A stretch of 64,000 nt of DNA, from assembly GCA_000621985.1 (NCBI GenBank), contig KK211381.1:220706-284705 (forward strand), read 5' to 3'. The first letter of the stretch is position 1, and each line of letters starts with the position of its first letter. This DNA is from Lachnospiraceae bacterium V9D3004 (lineage in GTDB: Bacteria > Bacillota > Clostridia > Lachnospirales > Lachnospiraceae). A model generated the notes under the pieces. That model was not told where the DNA came from and searched no databases. It saw only the letters and a program-made list of their open reading frames with translations. Shown here in pieces: positions 27,952-36,993 of this stretch. A program made the position numbers and the translations under genes.

Positions 27952-29250
27952 ATGAATACAGATATATTAATAGCCGGAAGCGGATGTTCGGGGTTATACT
28001 GCGCTTTGCAGCTGCCTGAAGATGTTAATATTACAATTATATCCAAATCCGAATTCAAATACAGCGATTCATACCTTGCCCAGGGCGGTATGTGTGTACT
28101 GAGATCAGAGGATGATTATCAAAGCTATTTTGATGACACCATGAAAGCAGGTCATTATGAAAATGATGAGAAGTCAGTTGAGATAATGATCCGTTCATCA
28201 GTTGATGTCCTTAAAGATCTCTTAGGTTACGGCGCTGTATTTTCAAGGGATGAAGAAGGTAATATTGCTTATACAAGGGAAGGCGGTCATTCCACCAACC
28301 GTATTGTATATTATGAAGATACAACAGGTAAGGAGATAACCGCTACACTTCTTATGCAGGCAAAGAACAGAACCAATATTAAGATGATGGACCATACTAC
28401 ACTTGTAGACATTCTGTGCGAAGATAATAAGTGTTATGGAGCTGTCATAAGAAATGAAGACGGCAAGTTAGAGACTGTGGAAGCAGCCTATGTTGTTCTT
28501 GCAACAGGCGGTATCGGAGGGCTGTACAAGCATTCAACCAATTACAGTCATTTAACCGGAGATTCGGTTGCAATAGCACTTAAGCACGGGATTGAAGTTA
28601 AGAATCTTGATTATGTCCAGATACATCCGACAACATTTTATACGGAACAGGAAAATGAACGTTGTTTCCTCATGTCTGAATCACTGAGAGGTGAAGGAGC
28701 ACTGCTGTATGACAAGAATATGAACCGTTTTGTTGATGAGCTTCTTCCGAGAGATATACTGACAGAGAAGATATTTGAGCAGATGAAGGCAGACGGTACC
28801 GAACATGTATGGGAAGACTTAAGAACCATCCCATCTGAAGAACTTGACAATCATTTTAATAACATAGTCGAACACTGCAGATATAATGGATATAATGTAA
28901 GGGAAGAATGTATTCCCGTTGTGCCGTCGCAGCATTATTTTATGGGTGGTATCAAGGTTGATTATGAGAGCAAGACAAGCATGGATAATCTCTATGCGAT
29001 CGGTGAGACAGCATGTAACGGCGTTCACGGCAAGAACAGACTTGCAAGTAATTCATTGCTTGAAAGCCTTGTGTTTGCAAAGAGAGCTGCCCATGACATG
29101 ACAGAACAAGGTTTTGAAACTGACAGCGGGACATATGCTAAATTAGCCAAAGCAACTGACATGTCAGAATATGAAGACATCGATGCACTTCAAAGATATT
29201 ACGGCGAACTTGTACTTAAGGAAGTTAATCATGAGGGTAATAACAATTAG
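27952..29250 (+). CDS. nadB: L-aspartate oxidase NadB (short form)
   Basis: FAD enzyme that oxidises L-aspartate to iminoaspartate, the substrate of NadA. The FAD-binding motif 'IAGSGCSGLYCAL' is at the N terminus; 'REGGHSTNRIVYYEDTTG', 'QIHPTTFY', 'SLRGEGALL' and 'GKNRLASNSLLESLVF' are present. At 432 residues it is about 100 shorter than classical NadB and lacks the C-terminal helical domain; the reading frame ends cleanly, so this looks like a natural short form. ATG 27952 is chosen because GGAGGCG lies 7 nt upstream; the earlier frame start would overlap promoter and operator. Confidence 0.92.
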   Translation: MNTDILIAGSGCSGLYCALQLPEDVNITIISKSEFKYSDSYLAQGGMCVLRSEDDYQSYFDDTMKAGHYENDEKSVEIMIRSSVDVLKDLLGYGAVFSRDEEGNIAYTREGGHSTNRIVYYEDTTGKEITATLLMQAKNRTNIKMMDHTTLVDILCEDNKCYGAVIRNEDGKLETVEAAYVVLATGGIGGLYKHSTNYSHLTGDSVAIALKHGIEVKNLDYVQIHPTTFYTEQENERCFLMSESLRGEGALLYDKNMNRFVDELLPRDILTEKIFEQMKADGTEHVWEDLRTIPSEELDNHFNNIVEHCRYNGYNVREECIPVVPSQHYFMGGIKVDYESKTSMDNLYAIGETACNGVHGKNRLASNSLLESLVFAKRAAHDMTEQGFETDSGTYAKLAKATDMSEYEDIDALQRYYGELVLKEVNHEGNNN

Positions 29251-29374
29251 GCTGAATTTCATTGGCGTACAGGATGTGTGAATATCTCAGTCTTAACAAT
29301 AATATTTTGCCGGAAACCTAAAGTGAACCGGGACAGTCAGCATTTATAAAATAATAAGAAAAGAGGAAAAATAT

Positions 29375-30229
29375 ATGTATGATCAGGTAACACTCGGGCT
29401 CAATGTTGACCCGTTTATTCTAAGTGCTTTGAAAGAAGACATAACAAGTGAGGACGTATCTACAAACAGCGTTATGCCCGAACCGACCAAAGGAGAGGTT
29501 GACCTCATATGCAAACAGGACGGGATCATATGCGGTCTTCAGGTATTTGAAAGGGTATTTACTTTATTAGACAATACAACTGTTGTTGATATGTATGTTA
29601 AGGACGGTGATCATGTAAAGAACGGTGATCTGCTCGCAAAAGTGACCGGCGACATCAGAGTTTTGTTATGTGGTGAAAGGACGGCTCTTAATTATCTGCA
29701 GAGAATGAGCGGTATTGCAACATATACCAGGGAAGTGAGCTCACTTCTTGAAGGCACCGGAATAAAATTACTGGATACAAGAAAGACCACTCCAAACAAC
29801 AGAATATTCGAAAAATATTCCGTAAGGATCGGAGGAGGCAACAATCACAGATATAATCTGTCTGACGGTGTACTTCTTAAAGATAATCATATAGGCGCAG
29901 CCGGAGGCGTAAAGAAAGCGATTGAAATGGCAAAAGAATATGCGCCATTTGTGCGAAAGATTGAAGTCGAAGTCGAGAATATCGACATGGTAAAGGAAGC
30001 TGTTGAAGCCGGAGCAGATATAATCATGCTTGATAATATGACTACCGAACAATTAAAAGAAGCAATAGATCATATTGCGGGCAGGGCTGAGATTGAAGTG
30101 TCCGGCAACGTTACAAAAGAGAATATCGAACGTATAAAAGGACTTGGAGTCGATTATGTATCAAGCGGTGCACTTACACATTCCGCACCGATCATGGACA
30201 TATCTTTAAAGAATCTTCATGCTGTATAG
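29375..30229 (+). CDS. nadC: Quinolinate phosphoribosyltransferase (decarboxylating)
   Basis: Converts quinolinate and PRPP to nicotinate mononucleotide. 284 residues. Conserved 'LLCGERTALNYLQRMSGIAT' core, 'LDTRKTTP' (~130), 'GGGNNHRYNLSDGVLLKDNH' and 'EVEVEN' are visible. Third step of the de novo NAD route encoded here. A 124-bp spacer separates it from nadB; GAGG precedes ATG 29375. Confidence 0.96.
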   Translation: MYDQVTLGLNVDPFILSALKEDITSEDVSTNSVMPEPTKGEVDLICKQDGIICGLQVFERVFTLLDNTTVVDMYVKDGDHVKNGDLLAKVTGDIRVLLCGERTALNYLQRMSGIATYTREVSSLLEGTGIKLLDTRKTTPNNRIFEKYSVRIGGGNNHRYNLSDGVLLKDNHIGAAGGVKKAIEMAKEYAPFVRKIEVEVENIDMVKEAVEAGADIIMLDNMTTEQLKEAIDHIAGRAEIEVSGNVTKENIERIKGLGVDYVSSGALTHSAPIMDISLKNLHAV

Positions 30230-30254
30230 CAAATATAAATAAGGAGTTACATGT

Positions 30255-30803
30255 ATGAGCGGTGAAAGCAGACGCAATAAAATAATGCAGGTAATATCAT
30301 CTGCAAGCGAACCTGTTTCGGGTCTGTCACTTGCCGAAACATTTGATGTGAGCAGACAGGTGATAGTTCAGGATATTGCCATATTAAGGGCAAACGGGCA
30401 TTCCATTATCTCTACACATAAAGGGTATATGATCGGTGTCGATAACAGTTATGCGAGAGTATGCAAGACTTATCATACCGATGACGGTGTCGAAAAGGAA
30501 TTGTCCATAGTTGTCGACCTCGGCGGACAGGTAAAGGATGTGTTCGTATATCATAAGGCATATGGCGTACTGCGGGCTGATATTAATATCAAATCAAGAA
30601 GAGATATTAAGAAATACATGGAAGATATTGCATCTGGCAACTCCAGTTATCTGAATAATATTACTTCCGGTTATCATTATCATACAATAGTTGCAGAATC
30701 GGAAGAAATACTTGAACTTATTAAAGAAGAACTTGAAAAAGAAGGATTCCTCGCAAAACTTCGTGACTATGAACCTGTTAATTTCTGGGAAGATAATATA
30801 TGA
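30255..30803 (+). CDS. niaR: Niacin-responsive transcriptional repressor NiaR
   Basis: 182 residues: an N-terminal winged helix (HTH_11, ~5-60, 'GLSLAETFDVSRQVIVQDIAILR') and a C-terminal 3H domain named for conserved histidines ('VYHKAYGVLRADI' and 'SGYHYHTIVAES'). Family members repress NAD synthesis and niacin uptake genes when nicotinic acid is available. It is co-transcribed with nadB and nadC, so it likely regulates itself through the palindrome at 27888-27907. Confidence 0.92.
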   Translation: MSGESRRNKIMQVISSASEPVSGLSLAETFDVSRQVIVQDIAILRANGHSIISTHKGYMIGVDNSYARVCKTYHTDDGVEKELSIVVDLGGQVKDVFVYHKAYGVLRADINIKSRRDIKKYMEDIASGNSSYLNNITSGYHYHTIVAESEEILELIKEELEKEGFLAKLRDYEPVNFWEDNI

Positions 30804-30897
30804 GAAATCCCAAGCGTATATAATAATACAGACATCTCACTGTGTTAAAAAATATGTGATTTATTGAATTAACTGATCTTGTAAATTGGAGATTCAT

Positions 30898-31995
30898 ATG
30901 AATAATACAGATATAAAACCCGAATATATGCAGCGCGCAATAAAACTTGCAATAAAAGCTGTCGGTCATACTGCACCGAATCCTTATGTCGGTGCAGTTA
31001 TAGTTAAAGAAGGTCGTATAATCGGTGAAGGTTATCACAGAAAATACGGTGAGCTTCATGCAGAAAGAGATGCACTGTCTCGGTGCACGGAATCACCTGA
31101 AGGCGCTGATATATATGTCACATTGGAACCATGTTGTCATCATGGAAAACAGCCGCCATGTACCGAAGCAATAATTGAAGCAGGCATCAAAAGAGTCATA
31201 ATCGGATCAAGAGATCCAAACCCACTTGTGTCAGGGAAGGGTACAGGACGTCTCAAAGAGAATGGTATTGATGTGATTGAAGATTATATGAGAAATGAAT
31301 GTGATCAGATCAATTACGTATTCTTTCACTACATTACAACCAAAAACCCTTATGTGGTAATGAAATATGCGATGACTCTTGACGGTAAGATCGCCACACC
31401 AAAAGGCGATTCCAAATGGATAACTTCAGAAGCGGCAAGGCTTAAAGTCCATGAAGACCGTAACAGATATTCTGCGATCATGGCGGGTATCGGTACGGTA
31501 CTTGCCGATGATCCTGCACTGACATGCAGGATTGAAGGAGGAGTTGATCCAATAAGGATTATATGTGATACCAATCTTCGGACACCGATTAAGTCTACAA
31601 TCGTAGAATCAGCAGACACGGTTAGAACAATAATTGCTACGGGAGTAACGGATATATCGAGATATTTACCGTATATCGATAAAGGATGCGAGATAAAATG
31701 CGTATCGACGAAAGATGGCCACATAGATCTGATAGAACTTATGAAGAGACTCGGAAGTCTTGAGATAGACAGCATTCTCCTTGAAGGCGGCGGTACATTG
31801 AACTGGGCAGCGCTCAATGCGGGAATTGTTAACAGAGTCCAGGCTTATATAGCGCCCAAGATCATCGGTGGCGAGAATGCCCCGACTCCGGTAAGAGGTG
31901 TCGGAATAAGGATGATGGAAAATGCCATACGGCTTAAAGACAGTCACATAATAAAAGTTGGCGATGATTATATGATCGAAGGTGAGATAAAATAA
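30898..31995 (+). CDS. ribD: Bifunctional riboflavin deaminase/reductase RibD
   Basis: Second and third steps of riboflavin synthesis: deamination of the pyrimidine product of RibA, then side-chain reduction. 365 residues. The N-terminal deaminase carries zinc ligands in 'LHAERDAL' and 'EPCCHHGKQPPC' (~50-85), the C-terminal reductase starts near 'PYVVMKYAMTLDGKIAT' (~150). ATG 30898 has TTGGAG upstream. First gene of ribD-ribE-ribBA-ribH. No FMN riboswitch motif is visible in the 94 bp upstream. Confidence 0.95.
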   Translation: MNNTDIKPEYMQRAIKLAIKAVGHTAPNPYVGAVIVKEGRIIGEGYHRKYGELHAERDALSRCTESPEGADIYVTLEPCCHHGKQPPCTEAIIEAGIKRVIIGSRDPNPLVSGKGTGRLKENGIDVIEDYMRNECDQINYVFFHYITTKNPYVVMKYAMTLDGKIATPKGDSKWITSEAARLKVHEDRNRYSAIMAGIGTVLADDPALTCRIEGGVDPIRIICDTNLRTPIKSTIVESADTVRTIIATGVTDISRYLPYIDKGCEIKCVSTKDGHIDLIELMKRLGSLEIDSILLEGGGTLNWAALNAGIVNRVQAYIAPKIIGGENAPTPVRGVGIRMMENAIRLKDSHIIKVGDDYMIEGEIK

Positions 31996-31996
31996 T

Positions 31997-32659
31997 ATGT
32001 TCACGGGAATTATTGAAGAGACAGGAAAGATAGAATCAATCAAAAAAGGTACTGATTCTGCTGTAATAAAAATATCCGCATCAAAAGTGCTGGAAGATAT
32101 TCATATTGGCGACAGCATTGCCGTTAACGGGGTATGTCTTACGGTCATATCATATAACGGTACATCATTTGAAGCGGATGTGATGCATGAGACATTCAAC
32201 CGTTCTTCACTTGCGACGATCAGCAAAGGGAGCCCGGTTAATCTTGAACGGGCCATGGCAGCTAACGGAAGATTCGGAGGTCATATTGTTGCAGGACATG
32301 TTGACGGAACAGGAATTATCACCGGTATTAAGGAAGATGATAATGCAGTATGGTATAAGATCAAAGCCGACGACCGCATATTAAGATATATCGTCGAAAA
32401 AGGTTCTGTTGCACTTGACGGAATAAGTCTTACCGTAGCTAAAGTAACAGACACTGATTTTTCGGTATCAGTTATACCGCATACGGCGAAGGTTACGATA
32501 CTTGGCAGGAAGAAAACCGGTGATATTATTAATATTGAGAATGATATAATCGGAAAATATGTTGAAAAATTAATGGATTTCAACGATAATACTGATAAGG
32601 GAAGGCAGAAGGGAAATAAGATTACAGCGAATTTTCTGGCAGAAAACGGTTTTATGTGA
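31997..32659 (+). CDS. ribE: Riboflavin synthase alpha chain
   Basis: Dismutates two lumazine molecules to riboflavin. 220 residues built from two homologous lumazine-binding barrels: 'MFTGIIEETGKI' and 'GVCLTVISYNG' in the first, 'AGHVDGTGII' and 'DGISLTVAKV' in the second. It starts 1 bp after the ribD stop, so the pair is translationally coupled. Confidence 0.95.
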   Translation: MFTGIIEETGKIESIKKGTDSAVIKISASKVLEDIHIGDSIAVNGVCLTVISYNGTSFEADVMHETFNRSSLATISKGSPVNLERAMAANGRFGGHIVAGHVDGTGIITGIKEDDNAVWYKIKADDRILRYIVEKGSVALDGISLTVAKVTDTDFSVSVIPHTAKVTILGRKKTGDIINIENDIIGKYVEKLMDFNDNTDKGRQKGNKITANFLAENGFM

Positions 32660-32728
32660 TATTATACCTTTTGATCACAATAACCGTAAAACACTTCAGT
32701 AACCCGGAATACAGGAGGATTATCTCAT

Positions 32729-33925
32729 ATGGATTCATATAATACAATTGAAGAAGCTCTTGACGAGCTCCGTAAAGGAAGGATCATAATCGTTACGGAC
32801 GATCAGGGCAGGGAAAATGAAGGCGATTTTATATGTGCCGCACAATATGCTACTCCTGAGAATATCAACTTCATGGCAAAGTATGCAAAAGGACTTATAT
32901 GCATGCCCATGTCAGAAGAATATGTCGTAAAATTATCGCTTCCTCAGATGGTCACACACAATACGGATAATCATGAGACAGCATTCACGGTATCTATCGA
33001 TCATGTTGATACGACCACCGGAATATCGGCAGCCGAGCGTTCTTTGACGGCAATGAAATGTGCCGATGATGAATCGAGACCGCTTGACTTCAGAAGACCC
33101 GGTCATATGTTCCCGCTTCTGGCAAAGAAGAACGGTGTGCTTGACAGACCGGGGCATACCGAAGCAACAGTTGATCTTTTAAGACTTGCAGGGCTCAAAA
33201 CATGTGGAATATGCTGTGAGATAATGCGTGAGGACGGCACAATGATGCGTACTCCCGAACTTATGGAGCTTGCTGATAAGATGAATCTGAAGTTCATCAC
33301 GATAGAAGCTCTTAAGAATTACCGCAAACGTAATGAGGTGTTCATCGAACAGGTCACATGTACAAAACTCCCTACAAAATACGGTGAATTCAAAGCATAC
33401 GGATATATTAATAAGTTAAACGGCGAACATCATGTGGCTCTTGTAAAAGGAGACATAGGTGATGGAAATGATGTGCTGTGCCGTGTACATTCGGAATGCC
33501 TCACCGGTGACGCCTTCGGTTCTTTAAAATGTGACTGCGGAGAACAGCTTGCTGCCGCAATGACACAGATCAATAAGGAAGGCAGGGGAATACTTCTGTA
33601 TATGCGTCAGGAAGGCCGTGGTATCGGTCTTATCAATAAGCTAAAGGCTTATGAGTTGCAGGATAAAGGAATGGATACGCTTGATGCCAATATTGCGCTT
33701 GGATTCCCTGGTGATATGCGAGAGTATTACATCGGAGCTCAGATATTAAGAGATCTTGGCGTAAAATCCCTGAGACTCCTTACAAATAATCCGGACAAGG
33801 TATATCAGTTGTCGGATTACGGTATGTCGATATCAGAGAGGATTCCAATTCAGATAGATGCCACAAGTTATGATGAAGGTTATCTTAAAACGAAAAAGAT
33901 CCGCATGGGACATCTGTTAGACTAA
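32729..33925 (+). CDS. ribBA: Bifunctional DHBP synthase / GTP cyclohydrolase II
   Basis: Supplies both inputs of the riboflavin pathway. 398 residues. The N-terminal RibB domain (~1-200) has '[15 protein letters not shown]' and 'RPGHTEA'. The C-terminal RibA domain (~205-398) has zinc cysteines in '[18 protein letters not shown]' and 'RQEGRGIGL'. Ribosome binding site AGGAGG precedes ATG 32729. Confidence 0.96.
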   Translation: MDSYNTIEEALDELRKGRIIIVTDDQGRENEGDFICAAQYATPENINFMAKYAKGLICMPMSEEYVVKLSLPQMVTHNTDNHETAFTVSIDHVDTTTGISAAERSLTAMKCADDESRPLDFRRPGHMFPLLAKKNGVLDRPGHTEATVDLLRLAGLKTCGICCEIMREDGTMMRTPELMELADKMNLKFITIEALKNYRKRNEVFIEQVTCTKLPTKYGEFKAYGYINKLNGEHHVALVKGDIGDGNDVLCRVHSECLTGDAFGSLKCDCGEQLAAAMTQINKEGRGILLYMRQEGRGIGLINKLKAYELQDKGMDTLDANIALGFPGDMREYYIGAQILRDLGVKSLRLLTNNPDKVYQLSDYGMSISERIPIQIDATSYDEGYLKTKKIRMGHLLD

Positions 33926-34055
33926 ACTATTGGCATTACACAAATTAATATAAGCCAATTAATTAATCATAAAATTTTATTATGAATTAAAATATATGTA
34001 AAAATATATTGTATAAATATAGACATTAATTAAAAAAAACGGAGGATATATTATT

Positions 34056-34517
34056 ATGAACACAATAGAAGGAAAAGTAGTAGCATCCGGTATTAAGATT
34101 GGAATCGTTGCAGCAAGATTTAACGAATTCATTACAAACAAACTTGTAGGCGGCGCTGTGGACGGTCTTGTAAGACACAATGTAAATGAAGATGATATCG
34201 ACATTGCATGGGTGCCCGGTGCATTCGAGATACCGCTTATAGCTTCAAAGATGGCTTCTTCAGGCAAATACGACGCAGTTATATGTGTTGGTGCCGTAAT
34301 AAGAGGAAGCACAAGTCATTATGATTATGTATGCAATGAAGTATCAAAAGGAATTGCAAGCGTATCATTATCGACAGGTATTCCTGTAATGTTCGGAGTT
34401 CTTACAACTGATACGATCGAACAGGCAATTGAACGTGCCGGAACCAAGGCAGGCAACAAAGGTTATGACTGCGCGCTGGGTGCGATTGAAATGATCAATC
34501 TTATCAAACAGATCTAA
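34056..34517 (+). CDS. ribH: 6,7-dimethyl-8-ribityllumazine synthase
   Basis: Penultimate step of riboflavin synthesis; forms a hollow 60-mer shell in many bacteria. 153 residues. Motifs '[10 protein letters not shown]', '[13 protein letters not shown]' and '[14 protein letters not shown]' are intact. The 130-bp spacer before it is very AT-rich and shows no clear structure, so the gene may be co-transcribed with ribBA or have its own weak promoter. GGAGG precedes ATG 34056. Confidence 0.96.
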   Translation: MNTIEGKVVASGIKIGIVAARFNEFITNKLVGGAVDGLVRHNVNEDDIDIAWVPGAFEIPLIASKMASSGKYDAVICVGAVIRGSTSHYDYVCNEVSKGIASVSLSTGIPVMFGVLTTDTIEQAIERAGTKAGNKGYDCALGAIEMINLIKQI

Positions 34518-34539
34518 TATAACATAAAATCAGTTTGAC

Positions 34540-34568
34540 TTGCCTCACTTGACAAGTTATGTTATAAT
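34540..34568 (+). promoter_or_regulatory. Promoter for pnp
   Basis: TTGCCT (34540-34545) and consensus TATAAT (34563-34568) are separated by 17 bp. The start near 34575 gives a leader of about 130 nt, most of it structured. Confidence 0.6.
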
Positions 34569-34590
34569 TTAATTTGTGTGTTAATTTAAG

Positions 34591-34690
34591 CAGGAGAATG
34601 TATCCGGGACTACTTCAAAGCAGATTATGTTTTTTGACAGACCATAGTAGGTTTTGAAGTTGTTTCGGCATCTCCTGTGAATATTTTTTT
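34591..34690 (+). promoter_or_regulatory. Structured terminator-like leader of pnp
   Basis: CAGGAGA (34591-34597) pairs with TCTCCTG (34671-34677), extended by TG/CA across a bulge. An inner stem ACTTCAAA (34612-34619) pairs with TTTGAAGT (34653-34660). The outer stem is followed by a run of seven T residues (34684-34690), 18 bp before the pnp start codon, with the ribosome binding site just beyond. The fold could stop transcription before pnp or be a processing site; PNPase is known to control its own mRNA leader in Escherichia coli. Confidence 0.55.
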
Positions 34691-34707
34691 AGAAAAGGAG
34701 ATATATT

Positions 34708-36795
34708 ATGTACAAGTCATTTACAATGGAACTTGCCGGCAGAACGCTTACGGTTGACGTTGGAAGAGTTGCCGCACAGGCTAACGGTGCCGCACTTATG
34801 CATTACGGCGACACAGTTGTATTATCAACAGCTACTGCATCAGAGAAGCCAAGGGACGGAATTGATTTCTTCCCGCTCAGCGTTGAATATGAAGAGAAAT
34901 TATATGCAGTAGGAAAGATCCCCGGCGGATTCATTAAGAGAGAAGGTAAAGCTTCAGAGAATGCTGTCCTTACATCACGTGTTATCGACAGACCTATGAG
35001 ACCTTTATTCCCGAAGGATTATCGTAATGATGTAACACTTAACAACCTTGTTCTGTGTGTTGATCAGGATTGCAGCCCGGAACTTACAGCAATGCTTGGT
35101 TCTGCTATAGCTACTGCAATATCCGACATTCCTTTTGACGGACCTACAGCATCAACTCAGGTTGGTATGGTTGACGGAGAACTTGTATTCAACCCGACAA
35201 GCGCACAGCGTGAAGTATCGGATCTTGCACTTACTGTTGCATCAACCCGCGAAAAAGTCATCATGATCGAAGCCGGAGCCAACGAGATACCTGAAGATAA
35301 GATGATTGAGGCAATATTTGCCGCACATGAAGTAAACCGTAAGATCATCGAATTCATTGATACGATCGTTGCCGAATGCGGTAAGGAAAAACATGAGTAT
35401 ATCCATATCGATACACCTGAAGATATGTATGAAGATATGGTTAATTTCATTACTCCAGAAGCAATGGAAGAAGCTGTATTCACTGATGTTAAGCAGGTTC
35501 GTGAAGAGAATATCCGTCAGATCAAGGATAAGCTTGCAGCACGTTATGAAGAGGAGCATCCTGACTGGATCGAACTCATTGACGATGCTGTATACAAATT
35601 CCAGAAAAAGACTGTTCGTAAGATGATCTTAAAGGATCACAAGCGTCCTGACGGAAGAGAGATCACAGAGATCCGTCCTCTTTCGGCAGAAATTGATGTT
35701 CTTCCGAGAACTCACGGTTCAGGTATGTTCAAGCGCGGACAGACACAGGTACTTACAATAACAACACTCGGACCTCTTGCTGAGATACAGAAGCTTGACG
35801 GTCTTGATGTTAATGAAACCACAAAGAGATATATGCATCATTATAATTTCCCGTCTTATTCGGTTGGTGAGACCAAGCCTTCGAGAGGACCGGGAAGAAG
35901 AGAGATCGGTCACGGAGCACTTGCTGAGAGAGCTCTTGTTCCGGTACTTCCGGATGAGCAGGAGTTCCCATATGCTATCCGTACTGTATCTGAAGTACTT
36001 GAGTCAAACGGCTCAACTTCACAGGGTAGTATATGTGCTTCAACATTATCACTTATGGCTGCCGGTGTCCCGATTAAGGCTCCTGTTGCAGGTATATCTG
36101 TTGGTCTTGTTACCGGCGATACCGATGATGACTATATTATCCTTACCGACATCCAGGGCCTTGAAGACTTCTTCGGAGATATGGACTTTAAGGTTGCAGG
36201 TACTCATAAAGGTATCACGGCTATTCAGATGGATATCAAGATCCACGGTCTTACACGTGAGATCATCGAGAAAGCAATTGCCCGTACAAAAGAGGCAAGA
36301 ACATACATCATTGATGAAGTACTCACAAAAACTATCGACAAGCCGAGAGCTGAGGTTGGACCTTATTCACCGAAGATCGTTCAGATCAAGATCGATCCTG
36401 CACAGATCGGTGAAGTTGTCGGACAGCGTGGTAAGACGATCAATGCGATCATCGACAGAACAGGTGTCAAGATTGATATCGATGAGGAAGGTTTTGTATC
36501 CGTATGCGGTACGGACAAAGCCGGTATAGAAGAAGCAGTTCGTCTTATCAATATCATTACAACAGAATTCGAAGAAGGCCAGATCTATGAAGGAACCGTT
36601 GTAAGCATTAAAGACTTCGGTGCATTTATCGAATTTGCTCCGGGCAAAGAAGGTATGGTTCATATCTCAAAGATCGCCAACCACAGAGTAAACCATGTAG
36701 AGGACGAGCTTACACTCGGCGATAAAGTTAAAGTTGTATGCCTCGGACAGGACAGAATGGGAAGGATCAGTTTCAGTATCAAAGACGTAAAATGA
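34708..36795 (+). CDS. pnp: Polyribonucleotide nucleotidyltransferase (PNPase)
   Basis: Phosphorolytic 3'-5' exoribonuclease and polymerase in RNA turnover. 695 residues: two RNase PH domains (~10-215 and ~310-535), a KH domain ('IGEVVGQRGKTINAI', ~560) and an S1 RNA-binding domain (~620-690, 'VSIKDFGAFIEFAPGKEGMVH'). AAGGAG precedes ATG 34708. It stands as a single gene behind a structured leader and ends before a hairpin at 36858-36887. Confidence 0.97.
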   Translation: MYKSFTMELAGRTLTVDVGRVAAQANGAALMHYGDTVVLSTATASEKPRDGIDFFPLSVEYEEKLYAVGKIPGGFIKREGKASENAVLTSRVIDRPMRPLFPKDYRNDVTLNNLVLCVDQDCSPELTAMLGSAIATAISDIPFDGPTASTQVGMVDGELVFNPTSAQREVSDLALTVASTREKVIMIEAGANEIPEDKMIEAIFAAHEVNRKIIEFIDTIVAECGKEKHEYIHIDTPEDMYEDMVNFITPEAMEEAVFTDVKQVREENIRQIKDKLAARYEEEHPDWIELIDDAVYKFQKKTVRKMILKDHKRPDGREITEIRPLSAEIDVLPRTHGSGMFKRGQTQVLTITTLGPLAEIQKLDGLDVNETTKRYMHHYNFPSYSVGETKPSRGPGRREIGHGALAERALVPVLPDEQEFPYAIRTVSEVLESNGSTSQGSICASTLSLMAAGVPIKAPVAGISVGLVTGDTDDDYIILTDIQGLEDFFGDMDFKVAGTHKGITAIQMDIKIHGLTREIIEKAIARTKEARTYIIDEVLTKTIDKPRAEVGPYSPKIVQIKIDPAQIGEVVGQRGKTINAIIDRTGVKIDIDEEGFVSVCGTDKAGIEEAVRLINIITTEFEEGQIYEGTVVSIKDFGAFIEFAPGKEGMVHISKIANHRVNHVEDELTLGDKVKVVCLGQDRMGRISFSIKDVK

Positions 36796-36857
36796 TCGGA
36801 AACTGTTGAACGCATATAATTGTTTATAGTTTAATACTAATAGTATGATCATTGTAA

Positions 36858-36897
36858 GGGCATCACATTGTTAACGGTGTGGTGCTCATTATCATAT
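36858..36897 (+). terminator. Candidate pnp terminator
   Basis: GGGCATCACA (36858-36867) pairs with TGTGGTGCTC (36878-36887), ten pairs with two G-U, followed by an AT-rich but not pure T tract. Confidence 0.55.
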
Positions 36898-36993
36898 TTC
36901 GCAGGAAAACGCGTTACATTTTCGGAATAAGACTTTATTTATATTTTAAAATATGATAAAATATATCATAATGTTTAAAAGAAGGTATATAAA

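Noticed and set aside
30804-30897. FMN riboswitch ahead of ribD
   Set aside because: I looked for the conserved aptamer segments and found none in the short spacer.
35777-36529. 250-codon alternative frame inside pnp
   Set aside because: Highly basic, Arg/Leu/Ser-rich translation typical of an out-of-frame reading; pnp itself is intact across it.
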